Shown piece by piece: positions 6,085 through 13,684 of a DNA stretch of 29,460 nt. Every line of letters starts with the position of its first letter. Within the stretch, counting starts at the first letter, position 1. The position numbers and the translations under genes were made by a program. The notes under the pieces were generated by a model. It did no database searches and had not been told where the DNA came from. It was given only the letters and a program-made list of their open reading frames with translations. The stretch comes from a virus. The DNA lies in IMG/VR virus record IMGVR_UViG_3300050821_006849, positions 1 to 29,460 of that record. One strand, given 5' to 3'.

Positions 6085-6570
6085 ATGCCCCCTCTTGCCC
6101 GTCACTGGCTCTTGGCTCTAGCGCTGCTGCCTGGGTTAGGCCTCTCTCAGGCGGCAGCGCAGAGCACTACAGTTCCCCATACCTGCACTCAGGCTATTTC
6201 GCTTACCCAAGGGGGCGTCGGTACCAGCGGTCTTATTGGCCCAGCGGCGACGATTCCATCCTCGATGCCAACCGGCGGCCCGGCGGCTACGAACCTCACG
6301 TCGGGAAACTCGATTCTGGTCTGCGGCTATATCATCAATATGGCAGCTGCCGGCACAGCTGGGCTTGAGTATGGCACCAAGACTACAAATCCGTGCGATA
6401 CGGGGACTGTGCCGCTGACTCCCACCTGGTCGATGGGAACTACAAGCTTTATGACAGATGGCGGCTCTTTCTTCCGCGGGCTGTCTGTACCTCCTGGCAA
6501 TACGCTTTGCCTTGTGAGCGCGACCTCAGCCGCTTCCATCGTCGTTTATTACGACAACCTACCTCCATAG
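6085..6570 (+). CDS. Exported phage protein of unknown function
   Basis: A 161-residue protein. An AGGAG site lies about 12 bases before ATG 6085. Residues 1-25 form a convincing signal peptide (HWLLALALLPGLGLS, then QAAAQ). The mature part is Gly/Thr/Ser-rich with four cysteines (TCTQ, LVCGY, NPCDTG, TLCLV), which could form disulfides outside the cytoplasm, and it ends IVVYYDNLPP. The composition resembles the exported protein at 4854, though they do not align obviously. Function is unknown. Confidence 0.65.
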   Translation: MPPLARHWLLALALLPGLGLSQAAAQSTTVPHTCTQAISLTQGGVGTSGLIGPAATIPSSMPTGGPAATNLTSGNSILVCGYIINMAAAGTAGLEYGTKTTNPCDTGTVPLTPTWSMGTTSFMTDGGSFFRGLSVPPGNTLCLVSATSAASIVVYYDNLPP

Positions 6571-6579
6571 GAGAACATC

Positions 6580-6741
6580 ATGAATGACATCGGTTCAGTG
6601 AAGGGCATCATGGGCCACTCGACTGCGCTTAACTGCCAGTCCGGCCAGGGCACGCAGAAGCCGTCAGCTTCTGGCACGCAGAGCCCCGGTGGCACCAAGC
6701 CCCCGAAGGCTCCGGAAGGCCTCGTGCCGATGCCTAAGTGA
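6580..6741 (+). CDS. 53-residue protein of unknown function
   Basis: Starts at ATG 6580 with AGGAGA 5-6 bases upstream. The protein begins MNDIGSVKGIMGHSTALNCQ and continues as a flexible Gly/Pro/Ser/Lys-rich tail (SPGGTKPPKAPEG). The good ribosome-binding site and the GTGA coupling with the next gene support it. No family is recognised. Confidence 0.55.
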   Translation: MNDIGSVKGIMGHSTALNCQSGQGTQKPSASGTQSPGGTKPPKAPEGLVPMPK

Positions 6742-7007
6742 CTGCCACTAACAGATCGGCAAAAAGAGCGGTTATTGGCGCTTGCTATCAAGAACGGCTG
6801 GCACAGCGAGTGATGCTTCAGCTCAACCCGCCATTGCCCTTGCAAACCCCCAAGGGCGACGGACTTGCATATCTCGTTCTCGACTATGGTCCAGAGCATC
6901 ATTTGATGTGGGTCGTATTTCTTGACACTGGCGGGCAGTGCTGGACGTTCAAAAATCCAGAGGTGTCCATGCCGGCTAATATCACAATGGGGCGCACGTG
7001 CAGTTAG
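6738..7007 (+). CDS. Conserved small phage protein next to terminase
   Basis: An 89-residue protein with a GTG start at 6738 overlapping the previous stop (GTGA). Residues about 30-85 contain LQTPKGDGLAYLVLDYGPEH, then WVVFLDTGGQCWTFKNPEV. This is a compact beta-fold that I recall directly upstream of terminase large subunits in alphaproteobacterial prophages. It overlaps the terminase gene by 10 bases, so both are translated together. The role is unknown; a packaging accessory is possible from position only. Confidence 0.7.
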   Translation: MTATNRSAKRAVIGACYQERLAQRVMLQLNPPLPLQTPKGDGLAYLVLDYGPEHHLMWVVFLDTGGQCWTFKNPEVSMPANITMGRTCS

Positions 7008-8461
7008 CTGACGTCGATCCGGCCAGCTTGATATCTGGATTGACGCACGCCGAGAAGGCTGAGCTTGACCGTATCCTCGGTTTAACGCGTCCTGGTGAGG
7101 TGCGGCTGCCAAACAATTGGGAGCCGCGCCGATATCAGCTTCCAGTTTGGAATTATCTAAACAACGGCGGCAAGCGGGCGTGCATCATTTGGCATCGCCG
7201 GTCCGGCAAGGACGATGTCAGCCTGCATTGGGCTGCGATCGCCTCCCAGAAGCGCGTGGGCGACTACTGGCACATGCTTCCGGAACAATCTCAGGCACGC
7301 AAGGCGATCTGGGATGCTGTATCTCCGCACACCGGGGAGCGCCGTATTGACCAGGCTTTCCCGCTTGAAATCCGCGATCGCACCCGTGATGCGGACATGA
7401 TGATAAGGTTCAAGAATGGCTCTACTTGGCGACTTGTGGGCAGCGATAATTACAATAGTCTCGTGGGATCCACACCCGCGGGCATTGTATTTTCCGAATG
7501 GGCGTTGGCGGACCCTAAGGCGGATGCCTTCCTACGCCCAATTCTGGCGGAATCGAAAGGCTGGGTGATCTACGAGACTACCCCTCGGGGGTCCAATCAT
7601 GCCCGCAAGACTTACGACATGGCCCGACAGGATCCGGCTTGGTTTGCCCAAGTTCTGACGGTTGCGGACACAGGTGTCTTTACGGATGAGGAGCTAGCCA
7701 CCGAGCTTCGGGAGAACCAGAAGCTTTATGGGGTGGATGATGGCAAGGCCTTCTTTGAGCAAGAATACTATTGCTCGTTCGAAGGCGCATTTGTCGGCAG
7801 CTACTACGGCGCATATTTGACGAGAGCTCAGCGGGAGAAGCGCATTGGCAATGTCCCGGTGGACCGCACTGTGCCTGTCCATACGGCATGGGATCTTGGC
7901 ATATCGGACGCTACGGCGATTTGGTTCATCCAAAGGGTTGGCCGAGAATTTCGCCTCGTGGATTACCACGAAGGTTCCGGTGTCGGGCTTGACGAATACG
8001 CACGTGTCCTTGACCAAAAGGCTGTGAAGCATGGCTGGGTCTACGGAAGGCACTACTTCCCCCACGATGTGGCCCACCGGGAGCTGGGTAATCAAGGCAA
8101 ATCTCGGGTGGATACCTTACGCGGGCTCCGGATTACTCCAGTCGTGGTACCCATCTCCAACGTCAATGACGGTATCAATGCCGTACGGCAGTTACTTGAC
8201 CAAGCTTGGATCGATGAAACCCGCTGTGAGCAAGGATTGAATTGCTTGCGGTCCTATCGCCGCGAATGGAACGACAAGCTGCAGGCATTCCGTGATGCGC
8301 CGTTGCACGATTTTGCATCGCATGCTGCTGATGCGCTACGGACGTTCGCCTGTGGCCATCGGGAGATCATGGACAAGGTCATTCCACGGGCTCCGCGCAT
8401 TCCAGTTATTGAAGTTAGTCGGGGTGGTCCGGACCGTGGCGCAGGATGGCTAGGCCGATGA
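6998..8461 (+). CDS. Terminase large subunit (packaging ATPase and nuclease)
   Basis: A 487-residue motor protein that drives DNA into the prohead and cuts the concatemer. Residues 66-73 (HRRSGKDD) are the Walker A region, with Asp in place of the usual Ser/Thr after GK. GIVFSEWA (162-169) is Walker B with the catalytic Glu at 167, and YETTPRG (191-197) is the coupling motif. The nuclease domain shows AWDLGISDAT (acidic residues 298 and 303) and the late acid in SHAADALR (Asp 444). The length is typical of the P22 gp2 class (499 residues). The GTG start at 6998 overlaps the preceding gene by 10 bases. Confidence 0.92.
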   Translation: MQLADVDPASLISGLTHAEKAELDRILGLTRPGEVRLPNNWEPRRYQLPVWNYLNNGGKRACIIWHRRSGKDDVSLHWAAIASQKRVGDYWHMLPEQSQARKAIWDAVSPHTGERRIDQAFPLEIRDRTRDADMMIRFKNGSTWRLVGSDNYNSLVGSTPAGIVFSEWALADPKADAFLRPILAESKGWVIYETTPRGSNHARKTYDMARQDPAWFAQVLTVADTGVFTDEELATELRENQKLYGVDDGKAFFEQEYYCSFEGAFVGSYYGAYLTRAQREKRIGNVPVDRTVPVHTAWDLGISDATAIWFIQRVGREFRLVDYHEGSGVGLDEYARVLDQKAVKHGWVYGRHYFPHDVAHRELGNQGKSRVDTLRGLRITPVVVPISNVNDGINAVRQLLDQAWIDETRCEQGLNCLRSYRREWNDKLQAFRDAPLHDFASHAADALRTFACGHREIMDKVIPRAPRIPVIEVSRGGPDRGAGWLGR

Positions 8462-8613
8462 AATCTCCTACTGGTTATAAGCCGCGCGGCGTCAAGTCTA
8501 TGCAGACTAAAGCTGCCACACAGCGTCTTGGTTACAAGAGCAACACTCGAAATCCTGAGCGAATGTCGCACGGGAATGTGAAGAAGTTCATTCCAAGTAA
8601 GAAGCAGCACTAG
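8458..8613 (+). CDS. 51-residue basic protein of unknown function
   Basis: The ATG at 8458 overlaps the terminase stop (ATGA). The product is highly basic (MKSPTGYKPRGVKSMQTKAA, ending FIPSKKQH), with no hydrophobic segment. It lies between terminase and portal. A nucleic-acid-binding or packaging accessory role is conceivable from charge and position. No family is recognised. Confidence 0.6.
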   Translation: MKSPTGYKPRGVKSMQTKAATQRLGYKSNTRNPERMSHGNVKKFIPSKKQH

Positions 8614-8618
8614 CTTAC

Positions 8619-10862
8619 ATGCTCTTTGACTCCACGCCGGCGGATGACGAACCGACCGGTAAAGAGACAGAAAGGGACGTCGTTACCGAAGCCAATCAAC
8701 GGTGGCATGAGGTTAAGGATTGGCAGGGCGATACTGACGAGCGCACCCGCTCCGATATCAAGTTCTCCAATGGGGATTCTCGCAATGCCTGGCAGTGGCC
8801 AGACAAGATTTACCAGGAGCGCACGGGAGGCGCGAGCGAGCTTCCGTCTCTGACCATCAACAAGACCAGGGTTCACAACGACATCATTATCAACCAGATG
8901 AGTAAGTCTGGCCTTGGGGTGATGGTGCGGCCGACCAGTGGCGATGCTAGCTACGAGGCGGCCAAGGTTCGTATGAACCTGATTCGCCGGATCAACTACC
9001 AATCGAATTCCACGGCGCAATTTCGGAAAGTAGCGGAGCAGCAGGTCGATGGTGGTATTGGATACATCGTTCTGGAGACTCGCTACGTATCAAACAAGTC
9101 AAATGATCAAGATATCTACTTCAGGTCTGCTAGAGACCCAACTGGCGTCTACCTCGATCGCTGGAGCACCGAGCCTGATGGTTCAGACGCCAATTATGGA
9201 TTCATCTTCGAGGAGATGTCTCGCCGAGAGTTCAACCGGAAATATCCTAAGTGGAAGAACAAGGTAGGGTCAGCGCCGCTCAATACTGAGATGATGGCTT
9301 GGCTGACCGACAAAAGCATCACAATCGTCAAATATTACCGCAAGCGTGAGTCTCCCGATCTCTATGTCTGGTGGCAGGAGCCAGGCAAAGAGGCCCAGCA
9401 TTGGCTCCGGTCTGAGTTGTTGGAAGAAATCCGCGGCGATGAGAGCAAGACGGACATTTACAAGGCTCTGCAGGAGCAGATCAAAAATGGCGAGATCGAT
9501 GGCGGGACGCGCAAGGTCACAAACGACAAGGTCGAATGGTTCCTGATTGCCGGCGATACCGTCATAGACAAGGGCGATTGGGCTGGGAAATATATTCCCA
9601 TAGCCAAAGCCGTCGGGCGCGAAGTCATTATCGACAAAACGCTAGATCGGAAAGGGCATACTCGCCCGCTTATCGATGCACAGCGTATGCTGAACTATGC
9701 CGCATCGTGTACCGTAGAGCACGTAGCCAGTGCGGTTAAGAGTCAATGGCTGGTTCCGGCTCGTGGTACAGAGGGTCAAGAGCAGTGGAAAGACGCCAAT
9801 ATCAAGAATTATGCGGTTCTAACCTGGCAAGACATTGATGACGAGCACCCTGACCAGCCAGTACCGGCTCCACAGCGAATAGACCCGCCGACGCCGTCGC
9901 CCGGATGGATAAAGGTCGGTGAGGACGCCGAGCGCCATATGATGATGGTCTCCGGGCAGTTCCAGGCTCAGCTTGGAGAGGATGACCAGCAATCGGCGTC
10001 ATCCGGCAAAGCCATCAACGAGCGCCAGGAGCAGGGAGACACCGCCACATACCACTTCATCGAGCACATGAAGGATATGAAGCGGTTTATCGGGGTTCAA
10101 CTGCTGGATCTGATCCCGAAGATTTACGATACCAAGCGTGTTCTGCAGATCGAAGACGAGATGGGCAAGCGGGCATGGGTGCATGTAGACCCTGATCAGC
10201 AGGAGGCTGTCAGGGAGCTTGCGAAGGTTCAAGAAGAGGGTGAGGCCGCCCGTATCTCATTTAACCCAGGGGTGGGTGAATTTGAGGTAATTTCCGATCC
10301 TGGGCCGGATTTTGCGACCAAGCGTGAAGAGACCTTCAACGCTATGGCGCAGATCATGCAGGCCAACAAGGAATTGACGTCCTTAATTGCGGATATTTTC
10401 TTCAAATTCAGTGATTTTGCGGGTGCTGAGGAGCTAAAAGAGCGTTTCCAGAAGGAATTGAAGGCCACCAAGCCATATTTGTTCGATGAGGCACAGGATC
10501 CGCAGCTGGCGGCGCTCAAACAGCAGAATCAGCAGTTGATTGCCATCAATTCTGAGCTCATGGCGAAGCTTGCGGACGAAAAGTTGAAGGTTCGCGGCAA
10601 GGATGAGCGGCGCGATATCGAGGCCTTCAAGGCGCAGACGGAGCGAATGCGGGCGGATGCCGATAGCCTGCATGCTACGGTCGAGGCGTTGTCCAAAATC
10701 ATGCTAACGCCGGCGCAGCGCGAGCAATTGGACCATGAAGTTGCCGAGAGTGCCCGCCAGCGCTTCCATGAGATTGACCAGGGCGGCCGGCAACACGTCT
10801 ATGACATGATTCAGCAGGCCAATGCGGCAGATATCAGCAATGAAAGCGCGAGTGCGGAATGA
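8619..10862 (+). CDS. P22-type portal protein
   Basis: A 747-residue protein, close to the P22 portal gp1 (725). The N-terminal part has the family pattern RWHEVKDW, SDIKFSNGDSRNAWQWP, LTINKTRVHNDIIINQ and then GDASYEAAKVR. The middle holds an AEQQVDGGIGYIVLETRY strand region and PTGVYLDRWS. The C-terminal part (about 630-745) is Gln/Glu-rich helix, the barrel or coiled-coil portion. The portal forms a dodecamer at one head vertex, the channel for DNA entry and the docking site for terminase and gp4-like adaptors. The ATG at 8619 has a weak site but matches the family start. Portal, scaffold, coat, gp4-like and gp10-like genes together define a P22-like head. Confidence 0.92.
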   Translation: MLFDSTPADDEPTGKETERDVVTEANQRWHEVKDWQGDTDERTRSDIKFSNGDSRNAWQWPDKIYQERTGGASELPSLTINKTRVHNDIIINQMSKSGLGVMVRPTSGDASYEAAKVRMNLIRRINYQSNSTAQFRKVAEQQVDGGIGYIVLETRYVSNKSNDQDIYFRSARDPTGVYLDRWSTEPDGSDANYGFIFEEMSRREFNRKYPKWKNKVGSAPLNTEMMAWLTDKSITIVKYYRKRESPDLYVWWQEPGKEAQHWLRSELLEEIRGDESKTDIYKALQEQIKNGEIDGGTRKVTNDKVEWFLIAGDTVIDKGDWAGKYIPIAKAVGREVIIDKTLDRKGHTRPLIDAQRMLNYAASCTVEHVASAVKSQWLVPARGTEGQEQWKDANIKNYAVLTWQDIDDEHPDQPVPAPQRIDPPTPSPGWIKVGEDAERHMMMVSGQFQAQLGEDDQQSASSGKAINERQEQGDTATYHFIEHMKDMKRFIGVQLLDLIPKIYDTKRVLQIEDEMGKRAWVHVDPDQQEAVRELAKVQEEGEAARISFNPGVGEFEVISDPGPDFATKREETFNAMAQIMQANKELTSLIADIFFKFSDFAGAEELKERFQKELKATKPYLFDEAQDPQLAALKQQNQQLIAINSELMAKLADEKLKVRGKDERRDIEAFKAQTERMRADADSLHATVEALSKIMLTPAQREQLDHEVAESARQRFHEIDQGGRQHVYDMIQQANAADISNESASAE

Positions 10863-11017
10863 AAGCCAAGGGCAAAGGCAAGGTTGAAAAGGTGCTTCAC
10901 GAGTTTAAGGCCGGCAAGCTGCATTCTGGTAGCAAGAAAGGCCCGGAAGTGACCAATCGCAAGCAAGCTGTGGCAATCGCCCTATCAGAGCCGCGCAGGG
11001 GCAAAAAAGGCAAGTAA
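10859..11017 (+). CDS. DUF6496-like small basic protein
   Basis: A 52-residue protein; the ATG at 10859 overlaps the portal stop (ATGA). The sequence (KVLHEFKAGKLHSGSKKG, then VTNRKQAVAIALSEPR) matches the DUF6496 pattern of a short basic helix followed by an SRKQAIAIALSEA-type motif. These small proteins occur in bacterial and phage genomes without a known function. Its stop shares a base with the next start (TAATG). Confidence 0.75.
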   Translation: MKAKGKGKVEKVLHEFKAGKLHSGSKKGPEVTNRKQAVAIALSEPRRGKKGK

Positions 11018-11337
11018 TGGCTTTTCGAGCGGTCTGCGAAACGGAAGCCTCTGCCGCAGCCCGCCATACGGCAGTGATGAACGCTATCAACGCTCTAACC
11101 ACGAAAGTGAACACGATCATGTCCGATCTCGACAATTTGACCGCCGCCGTTGCCGCTCTTCAGACGTCAGTGACGAATGCGGTAGCTGCTATTGATACAG
11201 AGTTGGCGGCCATTGCCGCTGCCAATACTGGCAATAACCCGGCCATCGCAACGGCTGTGACGAATATCCAGAACCTGACTACGGCTCTCAATACGGAAGT
11301 CGCGAAGGTCACTCCTCCGCCCCCGCCGTCCACGTAA
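11017..11337 (+). CDS. Small coiled-coil protein
   Basis: A 106-residue protein starting at ATG 11017 in a TAATG overlap. Residues about 20-98 are a heptad-like, Ala/Thr/Leu-rich helix (LTTKVNTIMSDLDNLTAAVA, then VTNIQNLTTALNTEVAKV), ending in PPPPPST. It is probably an elongated trimeric or dimeric coiled coil, such as a small head fibre or an assembly factor. The position between portal and scaffold fits a virion or morphogenesis role. Confidence 0.65.
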   Translation: MAFRAVCETEASAAARHTAVMNAINALTTKVNTIMSDLDNLTAAVAALQTSVTNAVAAIDTELAAIAAANTGNNPAIATAVTNIQNLTTALNTEVAKVTPPPPPST

Positions 11338-11354
11338 GGCTGAAAGGAATAGCC

Positions 11355-11510
11355 ATGGCTAAAGGTTGGCCTCGACCAGCCCCTAAAGGTAGGGTTCCTA
11401 AAACCAGCTTTATGGATAGGCTTAAATCTAAACCTAAAGAGCCCAAATCTTCGAAGGTTTTGAAGTCTGAGACCAAACGTACGAAAACTTCATACACCAA
11501 GGATTGGTGA
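11355..11510 (+). CDS. 51-residue basic protein, first of a pair sharing an N-terminal motif
   Basis: ATG 11355 is preceded by AAGGA about 7 bases upstream. The N-terminus MAKGWPRPAPKG is shared with the next protein (MATKGWPRPGSKG); the rest is Lys/Ser/Thr-rich. No fold is predicted with confidence. The shared N-terminus and identical DNA (11359-11379 and 11524-11544) point to a duplication. Confidence 0.55.
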   Translation: MAKGWPRPAPKGRVPKTSFMDRLKSKPKEPKSSKVLKSETKRTKTSYTKDW

Positions 11511-11544
11511 CCAATCATGGCAACTAAAGGTTGGCCTCGACCAG
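11359..11544 (+). repeat. 21-bp direct repeat at two gene starts
   Basis: The 21 bases at 11359-11379 recur identically at 11524-11544, a spacing of 165 bases. Both copies encode KGWPRP right after the start codon of neighbouring genes. The identity includes third codon positions, which suggests a recent duplication or gene conversion rather than convergence. Confidence 0.8.
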
Positions 11545-11723
11545 GCTCTAAGGGCATCGATCGCCCATCCGCAAGCGATACGACACCTCGGCCGATGCCA
11601 ACCAACAATTGGCCGGGGCACCAGACCATGTCTCGGAACATGGAAGAACGTCCCATGCGATCGCCGAAGGACGCCTTTAGCCCGCAGAACATCAACCCTG
11701 GAAAGCCTGTGGGGAAGGAATGA
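11517..11723 (+). CDS. 68-residue protein, second of a pair sharing an N-terminal motif
   Basis: Starts at ATG 11517, six bases after the previous stop. After the shared KGWPRP motif the sequence is Pro/Asn/Ser-rich and probably disordered (TPRPMPTNNWPGHQ, ending NINPGKPVGKE). The stop overlaps the next ATG (ATGA at 11720). Disordered basic peptides of this kind may bind DNA or a partner protein in the head. Function is unknown. Confidence 0.6.
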   Translation: MATKGWPRPGSKGIDRPSASDTTPRPMPTNNWPGHQTMSRNMEERPMRSPKDAFSPQNINPGKPVGKE

Positions 11724-12196
11724 AGCTTCCGAAGCGCGAAGAACCCAAACTCGGAGACTACATGGAAGTCAACGGTGAGAAGATCGCCCGTTCCGAAGTT
11801 ATGGAGCTAGTGCGGTCATTTCTCAATCAGGCAAAAAATCGGGCTGGCGAGTTCTACGAGCAGGATCGTTCAGAGAAATTCCGGGCCAATTGGCCAAATA
11901 TCGACGTTTATGTGAACGTGAACTGGGGTCGTTACATTGATGCCGCCAGAACTGATTATGCCAAGCTTATCGGCGATGATAAAACCCCGGAATACGACAA
12001 GCGCCGCGCCTTTTTGGCTTTATGTTTGTACGACCAGATTATGAAGGCTCCTGAGAAAGATGGCGGCCTTCAGATAATGCCCAACACGCAGCAGTTTGTT
12101 GGCGATAAGCACGAGAATTACAAAATCAAAGAGCAGTATGGCCGGCATAGCAATACCTTCAACGAATTGCTGATGCCGCGATCGAGGTTCAATTGA
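11720..12196 (+). CDS. Phage protein of unknown function, helical
   Basis: A 158-residue protein with its start in an ATGA overlap. It is mostly helical and charged, with the stretches EVMELVRSFLNQAKNRAGEF and EYDKRRAFLALCLYDQIM. No signal peptide, metal motif or catalytic site is visible. Its position between portal and scaffold suggests a morphogenesis or packaging-related role, but the family is not recognised. The stop shares a base with the start of the RidA-like gene (TGATG). Confidence 0.7.
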   Translation: MKLPKREEPKLGDYMEVNGEKIARSEVMELVRSFLNQAKNRAGEFYEQDRSEKFRANWPNIDVYVNVNWGRYIDAARTDYAKLIGDDKTPEYDKRRAFLALCLYDQIMKAPEKDGGLQIMPNTQQFVGDKHENYKIKEQYGRHSNTFNELLMPRSRFN

Positions 12197-12663
12197 TGGC
12201 AAACGATAAAAAGGGTCCAATCTTTATCGGCAACGCAGGCGGCAATCGCTCCCAAGTCGTCATAGCCGGGGACACCATGTATGTTTCTGGCGTGCGAGGA
12301 GAACCTGCTCCAGGTCCAGGCCCAGGTAATACACCTGGCGACAGCCCGGATGCGACTGCCCGAATTACGCAGATTTACAATACGCTCAAGAGCATTGCGG
12401 AAGCGCAAGGCTTGACCCTTAATGATTGCGTCAAACTAGAAACCGCTATGACGAACGCGGCTTATATCGGCCCGACCGCTAACCTTCAAACCTTGCCGGA
12501 ATTCTGGGGGACTGGCCCCTATCCTGTTCGCACCCACGAGGTATGGTTGCAGATGTCGGGTTCAGACACGATTTCAGAGTTCCCTGATATTCCGAACTGG
12601 CCCGCCCGCGGCGATATTGTCGAGGTGACGGCGACGTTTTCTACTGGCGGCAAACATAAGTGA
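12196..12663 (+). CDS. RidA/YjgF/UK114-like protein
   Basis: A 155-residue protein with ATG 12196 in a TGATG overlap; a TTG at 12193 is less likely. The layout follows the RidA fold: GNRSQVVIAGDTMYVSGVRG for the opening strands, then a helix YNTLKSIAEAQGLTLNDCVK and LETAMTNAAY. PYPVRTHEVWL comes next, with Arg 112 at the place of the RidA catalytic Arg, and finally GDIVEVTATF. RidA trimers hydrolyse reactive enamine/imine intermediates. The copy is longer than usual (about 130 residues), with a Pro/Gly-rich insert at about 37-52. Phage-borne RidA-like proteins in a head module are unusual, so both enzymatic and structural re-use are possible. Confidence 0.7.
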   Translation: MANDKKGPIFIGNAGGNRSQVVIAGDTMYVSGVRGEPAPGPGPGNTPGDSPDATARITQIYNTLKSIAEAQGLTLNDCVKLETAMTNAAYIGPTANLQTLPEFWGTGPYPVRTHEVWLQMSGSDTISEFPDIPNWPARGDIVEVTATFSTGGKHK

Positions 12664-12667
12664 ACAC

Positions 12668-13477
12668 ATGAGCGACACAAATCTAGCCACTGATCCACCC
12701 GAGCCCGTACTGAACGCCGATCCGGCACCGGAGACCGCTCCGGAGTTGCCACTGGAGACGCCGCCTCAGCCGCGGATGATCCCGGCTGATGTGCTGGTGC
12801 GCGAGGTAACGCCGCTGCGGGCCAAGAACCGGGAGCTTGAGGCAGCCCTTGAGGAGCATCGCCGTCGCGATCGTGACCACCAAGAGCTGATTGCCAGGCT
12901 GCAGCGCAATGGTAACGGACAGGGCGATCCGCCATCTCAGCAGCGCCAGGAGCCGCCGCAGCAGGTCGCACAGTCCGATATTGACCGCCGCGCCATGGAA
13001 CTCAACTTCCAGCGGGATGCCTCCCAGGTCAGTTCTGCCGGTGTGCAAGCCTATGGCGGCCAGTGGAATGACTCGCTGAACATTCTTCAATCGTTTGACC
13101 TGAACACCGCGGACTTTATCAGCTCCATTATGGACGTTGCTGGCCGGGACAAGACCCACGAGGTGGTGCGCGCCATTACCGAGGATCCGTCGAAGGCTGC
13201 TTCCTTGGCCACGATGTCTCACGCGCGACGCATTGCCGAAATTACAAGGATATCCGAACGTATGGCATCCAAAGCTACTACCGGCGCAACACCGGTCGCG
13301 AAGCCTGCGGAGCCGGTTGCGGCACCCGCCAAGACCGTCTCCCAGGCACCAAAGCCGGCGCCTCGTGTAGAGGCTCATGCGGGCGAAAAGCGCGAATTCT
13401 GGGATGATAAAGTGTCAGATGACGAGTTCAGCAAAGGCTGGAACGATCGGTATATGAACCGCGGGGCACGCCGGTAA
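12668..13477 (+). CDS. Head scaffolding protein (putative)
   Basis: A 269-residue acidic and Pro/Ala-rich protein immediately upstream of the coat gene, the classic scaffold position. The N-terminus is Pro/Glu-rich and disordered, residues about 45-78 form a charged coiled coil (LRAKNRELEAALEEHRRRDR), and a Gln/Pro-rich linker follows. After a helical middle and an Ala/Pro linker, the protein ends in a short charged tail (DDEFSKGWNDRYMNRGARR), reminiscent of the coat-binding C-terminal hook of P22 gp8 (303 residues). Scaffolds guide procapsid assembly and leave before DNA filling. The call is from position and architecture more than from sequence identity. Confidence 0.75.
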   Translation: MSDTNLATDPPEPVLNADPAPETAPELPLETPPQPRMIPADVLVREVTPLRAKNRELEAALEEHRRRDRDHQELIARLQRNGNGQGDPPSQQRQEPPQQVAQSDIDRRAMELNFQRDASQVSSAGVQAYGGQWNDSLNILQSFDLNTADFISSIMDVAGRDKTHEVVRAITEDPSKAASLATMSHARRIAEITRISERMASKATTGATPVAKPAEPVAAPAKTVSQAPKPAPRVEAHAGEKREFWDDKVSDDEFSKGWNDRYMNRGARR

Positions 13478-13684
13478 AAGCTAAGCCGTAGCGGAAATCG
13501 GCTCCGCCGCGACCTGGGCGTCATCAGGGATCGGATGTAATCGCGCCTCCTCCAGCGCCGCGACATGAGCGTTATCATGGTTCTCCCGCCCTTGTCTGAC
13601 TAGGGACCAGACGGCCAGCGTCGAAAGACGCTCCAGAGTTACGCGCCCGTAGAGGTGGCGCACCGGTAAGTGGAGCCATACCCT
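13478..13684 (+). other. 207-bp non-coding gap between scaffold and coat genes
   Basis: This is the largest gene-free stretch in the window, in a block where genes otherwise overlap. It holds several inverted repeats: GCGGA/TCCGC (13491-13507), GTCTG/CAGAC (about 13595-13613), and AGCGTC-GAAA-GACGCT (13617-13632) with a GNRA loop. There is no U-tract after any of them, so they are not plain terminators. An 8-base direct repeat GCCGCGAC occurs at 13506 and 13557. A leader that boosts coat translation, an RNA processing site or a small RNA is possible; no promoter is clear. Confidence 0.4.

Noticed and set aside
6549-7112. Minus-strand frame (187 residues) before the terminase gene
   Set aside because: It spans several + strand genes with good start signals and coupling, and shows no recognisable protein features.
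12683-13378. Minus-strand frame (231 residues) opposite the scaffold gene
   Set aside because: Composition is Arg/Leu/Gly-rich as expected for the antisense of Glu/Pro/Ala-rich coding sequence, with no start signal and no motif.
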